Assembly: GCA_961205875.1 (NCBI GenBank)
Contig: OY540810.1
Coordinates: 6,262,001-6,326,000, forward strand
Direction: 5' to 3'
Origin: Sialis fuliginosa
Taxonomy: Eukaryota > Arthropoda > Insecta > Megaloptera > Sialidae
DNA length: 64,000 bases
The notes under the pieces were generated by a model. The model was not told the DNA's origin. It saw only the letters and a program-made list of their open reading frames with translations, and searched no databases. Each line of letters opens with the position of its first letter. The first letter of the stretch is position 1. Made by a program: the position numbers and the translations under genes. This document shows, in pieces, positions 38,445 to 49,700 of this stretch.

Positions 38445-38966
38445 AGGTACTGGCACCAATCTTAGATAATACCCCAATTTTGGATTCTTGTTTAATTAAA
38501 TGTACTAAATTAGAAATATTTGATGATATTTGGTTACTGCTATAACTGAAAAATAGCTTAATTTGATGACAATCGGCCAATGGGTGTCGAAATGGTTGAT
38601 ATTTAATCTTATTATAAGTGTAATCTATTTATTAATTATTATATTATCATAGCATCTGCTTTACACTAATGTTTTATATTTGTATCGTAGTACCTACTTA
38701 TCATTTTGTAATCATTATCAAGTGTCCATCTTTGGGTACACATTACTGGTTTTACTTTATCCATTACTAGAGAAAAACATAAATAAAATAAAAGACTATA
38801 ATTAAAAAAATAATTATATTTTCGGACTTTGGTAATTAAATTGAGTTAATAAAGAGGTGCTAGTTTTATTAGTAACAAGAGTTGATGAGAGTTATAAAAA
38901 ATAAGCCTATCAATCCCAAAACAATATACTTTACTCTTAAAGGGGCCAAGACTGGTGCCAGTACCT
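38445..38966. mobile_element. Element with AGGTACTGGCACCA ends
   Basis: aggtactggcaccaatctta (38445) is mirrored by agactggtgccagtacct (38949-38966), with TA outside both ends. It is about 520 bp and not coding. Short frames inside it are incidental. Confidence 0.6.
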
Positions 38967-39299
38967 TATACAAAATCTTACAATTATATTGCTCCTAGAT
39001 TTAAAACTAAAAGTAATATACCTAATATTCTTTTATGTAATTTAATATATTATCTTAAAACTACTGTTATACTAATTGTAAGTAATCACCACTAGGTGCT
39101 AGAAAATCGACAAGTCGAATTAGTGGCTTTGGTTTATAAACGGCTCATATATTATGTAGTAAAGTACTTTTAACAACCAATGTAAACTTTCAACACTCTA
39201 TCGGAAGATAGTTTTTCAGTGTCATGAATCAAAGTACTTAACAAATCAGTTTTATTTTATTACTTTTTGATACATAAAAGAATTGTAATTTACAATACG

Positions 39300-39715
39300 G
39301 GGTCATCCATAAATTACGTCACACGAGAGGGGGCGAGGGGGTCTACAAAGTGTGACGTAGTGTGGCAAGGAAGGGAGAGGTCACAAGCTTCGTAACGTCA
39401 CATTTAAATTTTATATGAATTCTAAGAGCAAAAATGTGAGGAAAAATCAATATGTTGTTAGTAACTCGATACCGGTGAAGAGTTATTGGGAAAATTTTAA
39501 ACGTGCATAGAAAAATTTCATATAAGTACATAAATAAAAATAATATAAACAGCAATGAAAGAAAAAAAAATTATTTTGTTTTTTTTTCGTTGATTTTGAG
39601 TATCTAATTATTGTTTCGAAACAGGAGGAGGTCACACAAATGTGACAACCTGTGACAATGCCGAGGGGAGTGGGGTCAAAACACATTGAAATTTGTGTGA
39701 TGCATAATGAAAAAA
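39300..39715. repeat. Repeat beginning ggtcatccataaattacgtc
   Basis: It begins with ggtcatccataaattacgtc, acacgagagggggcgagggg, a phrase often found in insect repeats. A weak mirrored half is near 39622-39710 (gaggaggtcacacaaatgtg, ggggagtggggtcaaaacac). The frames at 39343-39555 and 39483-39686 are inside. Confidence 0.45.
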
Positions 39716-39806
39716 TGTCAAAATTTCAACACTTTTAGAGTCTTTAAATTGAGTACAATTTTTTATTAAAACTATAAACATTATATAAAAATCAACTAGT
39801 TATACA

Positions 39807-39945
39807 TATACAGGATGTCCTGTAAACCTACCGAAAAACTTTCAGAAGTTGTCGAGGGCATTGAAACAATCGCTTTTTGTTAATAAACTTATGTCCACAA
39901 ACGAGCCGTTTCAGCAGTATAGCAAAAGAAAGGATTTTGACTTTT
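39807..39945. repeat. Single arm of the GGTGTCC-ended family
   Basis: tacaggatgtcctgtaaacc, cgaaaaactttcagaagttg, aatcgctttttgttaataaa, aaacgagccgtttcagcagt aligns with the left arm at 26327-26450. The opposite arm is absent, so it is truncated or a solo arm. Confidence 0.55.
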
Positions 39946-40303
39946 GGTTAAAAAAATTTTAACTTAAGGAAAATATAGTTTAAAGTATACTGATAAAAAT
40001 TGTTATGGGTGAAACCTACGAGAATCCATAACAAACACATTATATTTATGTTTATTTACTAAAAGATCAGCTTTTAGAATATTTTGCACCTTTGGAATCT
40101 TTTTCAAAAAATAATTTTTTTTGCAATTTTTATGGTGTAGTCTATAAAGCTTAGCGATTCTAACAATAATATTTGAATTTGTTCATTCAGATAGTTTCGA
40201 TGGAACAGACATTGTCCGTTTCATGAACTGTTTCATTGCGTATCTCCCCTATATTCTTTCGGTTTAGCAAACCTTTTTTACGATATTCATTTCTGTATAA
40301 TAA

Positions 40304-40333
40304 TATATAAAAAGTTTTGTGGTGATCACAGCA
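40304..40333 (+). promoter_or_regulatory. Alternative TATA-like element upstream of exon 1
   Basis: TATATAAAAA at 40304 is followed about 24-29 bases later by ATCACAG/GCAG. It lies 280 bp before the ATG at 40612. The open frame between (ATG at 40367, stop at 40526-40528) resembles no family I know and would be an upstream ORF if transcribed. Confidence 0.2.
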
Positions 40334-40611
40334 GTTTATTTTAGCTTTCTCAATCAATTAAATTCAATGCTCTTCACTGATTTTAGGTCGTTGTTTTTGG
40401 CTAACAAAAACTACTCCCTTCAAAAACCTTTAGAGCCAGTACGTTCAAAAGGTCGGAGATCATTAAACGTAATAATTCATCCTGACTATATATCTTCTAC
40501 AGAAAACAATGGAAGAAGAACCGGGTAAAATCTAGCCCAGTGGTACTTCCATCGTTCCAGAGATAATTTCCTACCTAACATATACCCACATACGCATACA
40601 CGCATAACATA

Positions 40612-40784
40612 ATGGTTGTGGGAGATGAAATGAACGGCAACTGCGACCTGGGGATGTTCCACAGAGGGCAGGGCTTCCCAGAGGTAGCTGTCATGAAGAT
40701 GACAGAAGGACAATATATACTCACCCAGAGCAGGTCCCTTATCGATAAAAATACATCAAAAGCATATAAACCATCGGAATACAG
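40612..40784 (+). CDS. Aminopeptidase exon 1 in window: end of catalytic region into domain III
   Basis: The frame reads MFHRGQGFPEV, then EGQYILTQSR and SLIDKN, and ends KPSEY before the donor acag|gtgagt. In M1 proteins this is the W-T-x-Q-x-GFP segment followed by the L-T-Q-x-R-F strand. The frame is open from 40579. The true 5' limit is unclear: the acceptor could be at 40624 (phase-split codon) or 40664, or the ATG at 40612 could be a start codon (A at -3, G at +4). Homology is convincing only from about 40650. The exon is visibly richer in G and C than the other exons of the gene and its surroundings. It ends with two bases of a codon, which the next exon completes. Confidence 0.75.
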
Positions 40785-43700
40785 GTGAGTGTAAACTTTT
40801 TATTGTTTGTCAATGTGTGTAACTGTATTTATATATATATATATCTCTCTCTCTCTCATACACACAATGTAACTTACATCTCTCTTTCTCTTCCTCGTAT
40901 TAGTTAACACAAACATATACATTTTGTCCTTTTATAATAGAACACAACTATAAAGTTTTTTAATTAAATAAGAATTACTAAAGTCCGTTATATATAATGT
41001 CTGCTTTTAGTTTTAACTGCTCTGTTAGAACTTACAAGGGGAACCCTTGAACTTGTTCTTTCCGATTTTCTTCATATTGAAATATGTTGTAGAGGGGGGT
41101 TTCCTAATAACACCTATACCCGGTTTTGGGCGTAGACGGGTAATAGTTTAGAAGATATGATCCAAATAGTTTTTAATGCTGCATATATACTATGCTTATG
41201 TCTACAGTTTTAACAAACATTTTGAAAAATAAACATTGAAAATAATTTCATAAGTTATTTTACAGAAGGTCTATATATTTAAATAATGTTATTGTGTGCA
41301 ATTAAAACGCGTAGGTCTATTATCATTACCGCTAGGCCAACAGACGCTTATGTCTACAGTTTTACCAAATAGGTATATATACAGCATTAAAAAATATTTT
41401 GGATCATATCTTCTAAACTATTACCCGTCTACGCCCAAAACTGGGTATAGGTGTTATCAGGGAACCCCTCTCTATAACATATTTCAATATGAAGAAAATC
41501 GGAAAGAACAAGTTCAAGGGTTCCCCTTGTTAAAGCAGAACTAATCGTGTATGATATTTAGGTTACTATTAACTATTAATTATCGGATTTCGTTAAAATC
41601 AATTGACACAATGCATTTTTTAAGTCAATTTAATTTATTAATTTACAATGAGTTTGTACAAATGTTATGTTGTTTTCTTGTTATAATGGACATTTTATTT
41701 ATTTATACACTTACATGTATATATTATAAACATAACATTACATTAATAATTAAACACAACACTATATTAAATATAACATATTAAAAAAATAATATTTAAC
41801 AATTTATGTCTTATTTTAATTTTCAATACTTTCAACTAACTATGTAAATATGTAAATATGTAAATATCTTTATTATTTTCTACTTCTTTCTTAATACCTA
41901 AAATTCTATTACAAGAATTTCGATTGTTTTACTAAAATTACTTACGCTCTTAATTTTTGTTGACTTTATTTTTATACATACCCTAATGATTTGAGATTAA
42001 TGTATGTACATAAGATTTAAAGAAAGACCAATTTTCATCAAGAATGAAGTTCAAACAGTAAGTTTTCATTTAATTTATTTTTCTATTAAAAGTGAAAAAT
42101 CAAGAGATTTTATATATTTGTTGCCAAGATTTATATTTCCGGTAAAATATCAAAGATAGTTGACAAAAAATAAACTAATTTAATGATTTTAGTAAATCTT
42201 CGTATGTGACCTTCATTTTATTATAGAAAATAAGAAACGTGATTTGATTATATATTTATTTTTAAATTACAAAAACAATAGACGCAAAACGGACACACAA
42301 ATACACACGGAGTAAACATATACAAATTATATAGAATCGGTCAAAATTAGCGCGTAATTCTGTTAAAAATTGTGATATTATTTTTAAAATTCGCAGAAAC
42401 CGAAATTTTAGTTTTATTTATAAAACTGGTATACACCATGAAATCAGTAATTAATTATCAACATTTCATTCTATTTATTGTGCAATATAATTCCCTACAA
42501 AGAAATATAAGCAAATGTCAAATTCATTTTTTAAAATTTTTGCAGGCATAAATAATTTTTTTTCACCTATATTATTATTACGAAATTTTTTTTAAATTCA
42601 CAAAATAGATAATAAACTGTGTATTGTATACAACTGTTAAATTTGTTAAAAAATTAAGAGTAGGTATTTACTCTTAAATGTTTGTAATAACCGTTTTTAA
42701 TATAAAAAATATTAGGATTAACGACATAGAGTCTAATTTTAATAAAGCAAACTAATTTTTCCGTTTTACATTTTCAATTTATCTATGATGCAGTTTGACT
42801 TGATAGATCTTTTTTAGATAACTTTTAAACTATACTTTATAATCTTTACATTTCTTAAAAAGCTTATAAATTAAATAATAGGTGCTTAGTACTTTACAGA
42901 TTTAAAGCTCTATTTTAAATGATAAAAGCAGGATAGTTTAGAAAATATTATAGAAAATTTGGAATCCCACCTAATGGTTAAAATGTTAAATATTAAAAAT
43001 ATAATTTTTATATGTAAATATTAACATAGTTCATTCCACATAAAAATATTAGGAATTCAATAAATAAACTCATATTACACTACAACATTATTCACGTATA
43101 CAATGTACATACTAGCACGACTAGCAGTAAAATACACATAAATATAATAAACAATATCAACGAGATATGCACATAACTTACCAAATAACAAACCTCTATG
43201 CCAACAGCAAGAAGTGCTGCCAACTCTTACAGAATAAAACACTTTTGATCCCAACTACATTGTCCAGACCTACATAATAATGTTAATGACATTTTTGTTT
43301 CTTATTGGTATCAATGTTTATAACGAATGAGTATGTTTCTTTGTATCGAAATGTACATATGTTTTAGATAAGTAGTTATTGTCAAAGATATTATGGACCA
43401 CTATAACCTTATATTTTTTACAAGCTTTTATTTAACTTCACTTGTTACTTAGTTTGTTAGTATGTTAAGATCAAATATTGAAATCAAAATTTCGACTAGT
43501 TGTGAATGCTGAGGCTTTGAAATTTTATACACACATGAGTCTGGTGATAATGCAATATAGTATAAGGTGCAGTGGAGTAAGTGCAGAAACGGGGCAAGTG
43601 CATTAACGGGTTCTTTTTATTATAATACGAGTGAAATTGTAATAGCTAATATGTAGTGAACTACTAAAAGTTAATACCAACTTGTTTAAAAAGTTCACTA

Positions 43701-46700
43701 CTCCCAAACTAAACAATGCCAAAATGGCGGATTACCTTAACATGGTTATCAAATGAAAGGGTTTGACGAGTAGAATACATTAATTGTTTTTTATTTGTTT
43801 TAATTTTGTATTAATGAAATATAAAATAATTTGCATACAATATGATATTGATTAACTAGAGACGTAGATCGGCAGTGACTCAAAAACTAGTTGTTACAGA
43901 AAATCTTAAGTTTAAAAACAAAAACTATAATACACACATAAAAAGTTTCTTCTCGGGGGAGGACTTTCGAACTTCTCGTTTTTATTAGTTTTCTGTACCT
44001 CTCAACGAGGATCCCTAATGATGTTGTTTACATCTTTGTATACGAGTCCAATAAAAATTAAATACATTGTTGTATTTACCTAATTTTGCGTTTAAAGTTC
44101 CGAGTTTGCTAAGTCTGCCACTGTAATAAATAACAGGGGCTTGAATAGATTCTCTACCGCTTTGCTACGAACAATGTTGCTATACGCCACTGGTTATAAA
44201 TTTAAAGTATAAACATATATCTAATATAAGTAAGTAATTATTCTGAACATATCATAACTATCGCTTTTGATCTTTTTTTTAAGAATTACACTTTTTTTAT
44301 TTATATGTGGGCTTGGGTTTATAGTAACATGTTTTTCAAGATATCCTATCAATGAAAAGCATTGATGTTTCAGTTTCAGTAGTCTGGAAAATTAAAACTT
44401 TATTTTATAAATACATTCTAATAGATCCATATTTAACAAATAAATCGAATATTTGTTTCACGAAAAAAACTGTAGCGAATGTGATATTTTCAATTAGATG
44501 GATCATTCTAAAGTGCCTACATATTACATAATAATATATGTATATTACGGTGGGTCAATTTTCCAACCGACTTCAGCTACCCCCTACGTGAAAGTACTAT
44601 CAATTTTAAGATTGAAAATTTTAAGTTTGAGTCCCTTGAATTCAATATGTATGTACATATGTTGGTATGTTAATATACATGAAAATTTTCAATTTTTCAT
44701 TGATTTTTTTTAAGCAAAACACCAACCCAAGGGTTTTCGGGTACGAGGATTCCTAATTAGACATCCATTTTTTTCTTGAGCGCCACCTGGCGCCAGTTTT
44801 GGAAACAAACTTCAAAGTTTTTTTGATTTTACCCAAACAAAATACCAACCTATGCGTTTTTCGCACGATAATTCCGAATCTGATTAGCCAAGGTCGGTAA
44901 AATTCCTTCCATATAATTTGGTCCACCCTAATTTATATGTTTCCATTATCGACACAGGGTGCAAAATTATCAAGATAATTATAATCTTCGATAATTATCC
45001 AGCATAGGTCTGATTCATAAAAGTAAATAATTATCTTACTTTTCTTCTTTAAGGTATATTTATAAACGAAACATTTTTTAAATATACTTTTTGAATTCAC
45101 ACAATGTAATAAGAGTGACCTGATTAATGAACTGCCAAAATCAGAACTATAAAAAGGCGATTTACCACAGTGTGGTACGTGAAAATTCGGGGAAATTCTG
45201 TAATATTATCATAATATCAGAGTAACATTAATTAATGAATTTCTTTGTAATTTGTTCATAAAAATATTAGCTTTGTAAATGTATAAGTATATTATTCGGT
45301 TGTTACATTCTAATAATGTATTATTTAATCGTATTGGTAGTTATAGGTATGAGTAATATGCAAGGTATTTAAAGACAAGGTCGTCTCACAATCAGTAGCT
45401 CCTTGATCAATCAGCGTTTGCGTTGAAATTACGTCACCACGGAGATATATATTCAAATGTTTTAAATGTAAATATAATAAACAGTAAAATGGATTTTTCG
45501 AACAAAATAATTCCTTTATCAACGAAAATTGATATAGAAATAGTTTGATACCTACACTTTAAGAAACCGATGAATGTAGTCGACCAAAGGGTGCAGGGGG
45601 TAATAGGGGCAGCTGCACTCATCGGTTTCTTAAAGTGTAGGTATCAAACTATCTCTGTACCAATTTTCGTTGATAAATTTTGAATAAAATTTGAATATAT
45701 CCCCGTTATGACGTAATTCCCACACAAACGCTGATTGGTCAAGGAGCTACTGAGACTACCTTGTGTAATATGTACATTTTGTAGACGTTTGGTTGTTGCT
45801 GCACTTCTGTGGTGAACGTTGATTTAGAAACACCATACATTTGGTATAGCTAATAAACAAATATCACGCAGAATTCCAAAAACAAGTAAACTACAATTTT
45901 GTTACTAACAACATATTTCACGTAAACCTAATGAAGTAAATTAAAAATAATCATTATGTATAGTAATGACTAACATCATTAGCAATGTTATATAGGCCTG
46001 GACAAAAAATATTATATAGTATATTAAGTAAACTACATTGATTGATAATTTTATTGTTGCGTCAATTTTTCATGTAACAATTAACATCTCTGGAAACGGT
46101 GCTGTAGAAATGGTGGAGTTCGAGTCACGACACCACTTGGTTGTTACAGGTAACCAAGAAGCCTTATTTTAAGAAACAAACAACAAAATTACACCCATTC
46201 TTACTGTATTATGTTACATACAGATTGATTCATTTAAAGTGACAACTGCAAATAATAAAAAAATCACTTTATAAATTAGTGTGTCAGATAAAAGTTACGG
46301 GGTCTTTAAGGGACAGAGCATGGCATTGTGTGTTTGACCCTGAGGGTCACGTAACGGTTACGTTGCCACCACCTTTTTTTAATAGGAAATCCCAATTTTT
46401 ATCAGGGATTCTTATAACCGAGCTGAATACTGCTGAATACCGTATTCAGCAGTTATTTTTTTCATTCTTGTGTTACTTATAACCTATTTCGAAATTGTTG
46501 CAAGCTCTGATACAACATTTATCTGTACTGCCGTACTTAGACAAAAGGTTGTTATATCACTTTTTCAAAATTTTTGTTTTTGGTACCGTTAGATTCTATA
46601 AACGATTTCCTACATCTTATTGAGGGAAAAACTAATAAACTGTTTTTAACGAGATAGAACCCTTTTAAATTACTGTCTTTCGTATTTGGTTGCTTATTCA

Positions 46701-49700
46701 AAGTGAGAAAGCAGTAAACACTCTTTTCAAAACATAAGGGCAGTAAAGGTTATAATTTTGGCATGTAATAAGACACTAGCACTAAATCATCCTAAAACTA
46801 TTTGGACAGTAAGTGGGATCTGAAAGTGCTAAAAACTTTGATTCCATTTTTCTCGCCGAGATGAGACATTTTATAGTCTCGGTCTCGAAATTTAGACCAG
46901 ACGAAATTAAATTTATTTATTAACTTAAAGTCTCGGTTTAAAAAGGTTATCAATAATTAGTAAAAAATTACTATTTGTATTCTTAAATTTTTAAATTAAT
47001 AATAATTTAATTGTTTATTATATATGGTTTCAGTCCCCATCACGTGTATGAGACGTGACTGTCAGTTGTAAAATTCGAGACCTAGACGAGACAGAAAGAC
47101 ACGTCTTTCTTAATTCTCGGTTCCACTCTTGATTCGCTCTATTAACCTAACACATTTTTTTATGTGCTTTTTTCGAATTATTTGCTATTGCCACTTCAAA
47201 TGACTCACTCTTTGTATAGTTTGTTTTGATAAAATGTTTAAAATTAGATGTTTAAGTGTGCAAACAAAAAAATGTAAATTAGAAAAGGGTAACGTATAGC
47301 TATTGTCTATTATAGAGGTTGGCAACATTTTATGTTTACTTTATTTTTACGATTGTTAGTAAAATTGACCTTTGTATACATGTTTTTTTCAAGAATGTCA
47401 TTTTGTAATCTCTATTAGGAGTATAGTTAACGTTTACGAGTACGAGAACATACTTGAGCACATTTTTGTTTTGAAACAAAATAATAAGTGGTCATAACTA
47501 GTCGTAAGTAATTAAACTAATAGTTATTTTTAAGATTTTAATATAAAACTAACCATAATTTTATATTGGAAACTCAATTTTAATTAAATTGCTACATAAC
47601 ACATTTTTGTTTTCTCATGTCGGATATTATAAAGAATTTGTTCTCAAGCAAAAGATAAGTTAACGCTATATGCGGGGTATTAATTTACATTATTATTCAT
47701 TTAATACCACTGCTCTAAAATCCTCAGCAAATTAAAATTTCATCTTTGCTCCAGATCAAATTCTTAATAATATCCGACATTATATAATTAGTCATCAAAA
47801 TTCATTCCCAGAAAGCATTACTTTTAACCAGTGATGCTCAATTTAAGCCTAAATATAATCATTGTCCTATGTATTAACTAATAGCATATTGATTATTATT
47901 AATATTATACGAATAAAACATCCGGTACCACTGATAAAGACTGATCCATACTAAAGCACATAGACAATATCTCTACGTAAGAGGGTTTCTAGTATTTTTT
48001 CATTGGTGTAATACCCTGAAGAATTCAACTTCTGGTCGGGTTGACATTTAAGACTCTTTTCGATCGTTTTCGTCCTACACGAGAAAAACAAGCTCTTTAA
48101 AGGAGGCTTTGGGGAGAAACCTTTAAAAAACCTCATTGGTTCAGCACTTTTTGTTGTGCCCAATTACAGGTAAAAAAGAATAAAAATATCCTTTGACCTC
48201 GTACATTGACAAATACTCACGAACGAAAATTTTATTAAAAATGGACAAATACGATTGTATGAAGATTTAAAAATATACAAACTGTTATGAACGCTTTCAT
48301 ATTGTCGCTTCTTGACACTTCTAAACTTATAGGTATGTATGCTTTCAAGTCAATATATGTACATATGTATGTGTCTTACTTTTTGTATAAGTCTAGTATT
48401 TCTTCTACTATCAATATTAATTAAATATGAACTATTTTAGATCTAGCTTGTATTATTGTTTGATATCTTTTATTTTGTTATCTTTTCTTGAGATTATTTT
48501 TAAATATGGTTTTTCTAAATTCTCAAACTTATTTTCTGTAATGTTCAAATAAATAAATAATATATTTACTCGTATGAACACTATGTAAGTATAAGTATTA
48601 GGGTGTTTTTTTTTATATTTTGCCTTTGGATCTAAAGAAATTTTTCAAAAATTTCAAATTTGTAGATCAAATTTGTGAACGGTGCAACAGTCTTTTTCAA
48701 TATAATTAACATGAGAAAATGACATTTTTAGCTCGCTAATTTCTCACGGCAATAATTTATACAGAATTAAATTTCCTTCAAAAAACATACTGGATCTTAA
48801 AATTGAGCACTCAGAATATTTTTTGTGGGAAATTTAATTGTCTACAAATGGGCAAGAAAGCAAACACCCTAAAAAGTATGTATATTTTAAGTATAAATAA
48901 ACATTCTGAATCAGCGAATACTTAGAAAACAATATTAAAAACTTAAAAATACATCTTGGGAAGGAAGTTCATATAAATTAAACTAAAACATTTGGCAACA
49001 AAAGTGGAGTAGAAAATATATACAACAATAATAATAATAATAATTTAAGATAATGACCTTGTTCTTTTGACGCATATGATATATTTATATAAAGAAAATC
49101 ATGATAAAAATATGTAACACCCACTGAAAAATTTGTTACCATTAATATCTGGCCAAAGAGCTTAACGATAAAAGAATTTATGTGTCATATATCTTCTTTA
49201 TTTGTATATTAATTGTCCAATTAAACATCATCACTGACTTTTTTATATGTATTTCAGTTGTATAACCTATATTACTGACTTATCCAATGTTCCAGTCAGA
49301 AAATGGTTTCACACGTGTCATGAGGAAAGTAAGTAGAATTCTTAATTATTTTAATTTTAATTATTTAAAGAATTTTTGTAGTTTATTTGTTTTTAAGGAA
49401 ATCATAATATAACGAATGTCCTTAATAACTTTTCCAACATCAGTACTTAATAGAGAAACAGATTTGATTAAATAATATTAATTATTTGTAGGTATGGGTG
49501 AGGATTACTGGGCACTTGCATGATACGGATTTATCTAAAGACAATGGGGTACGCGGAAAACAAATTTTGAGTACAGTCTTCAGTCTATTAGAGGGGGTCC
49601 AACAAAAAATGTTTTTTTTTCAAAAATCTCATTAAGGCTTCCTAGTTGGCTATGGAACTAAAAGAGACTGAAAAATTACACGTTGTTATGGTGGTATACA

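Noticed and set aside
38445-38540. In-frame FDDIW, resembling the DDLW motif of M1 aminopeptidases
   Set aside because: It lies within an inverted-repeat element, the frame ends four codons later and no splice sites flank it suitably.
46108-46130. gttcgagtcacgacacc, resembling a tRNA B box
   Set aside because: No A box at the right distance and no cloverleaf can be drawn.
47951-48163. 70-codon minus-strand frame with fairly coding-like composition
   Set aside because: It matches no family I recognise and lies inside an aminopeptidase intron; no splice context supports it.
49489-49634. Open frame after an acceptor-like ttatttgtag
   Set aside because: It does not fit the aminopeptidase sequence expected between exons 2 and 3 and matches no other family.
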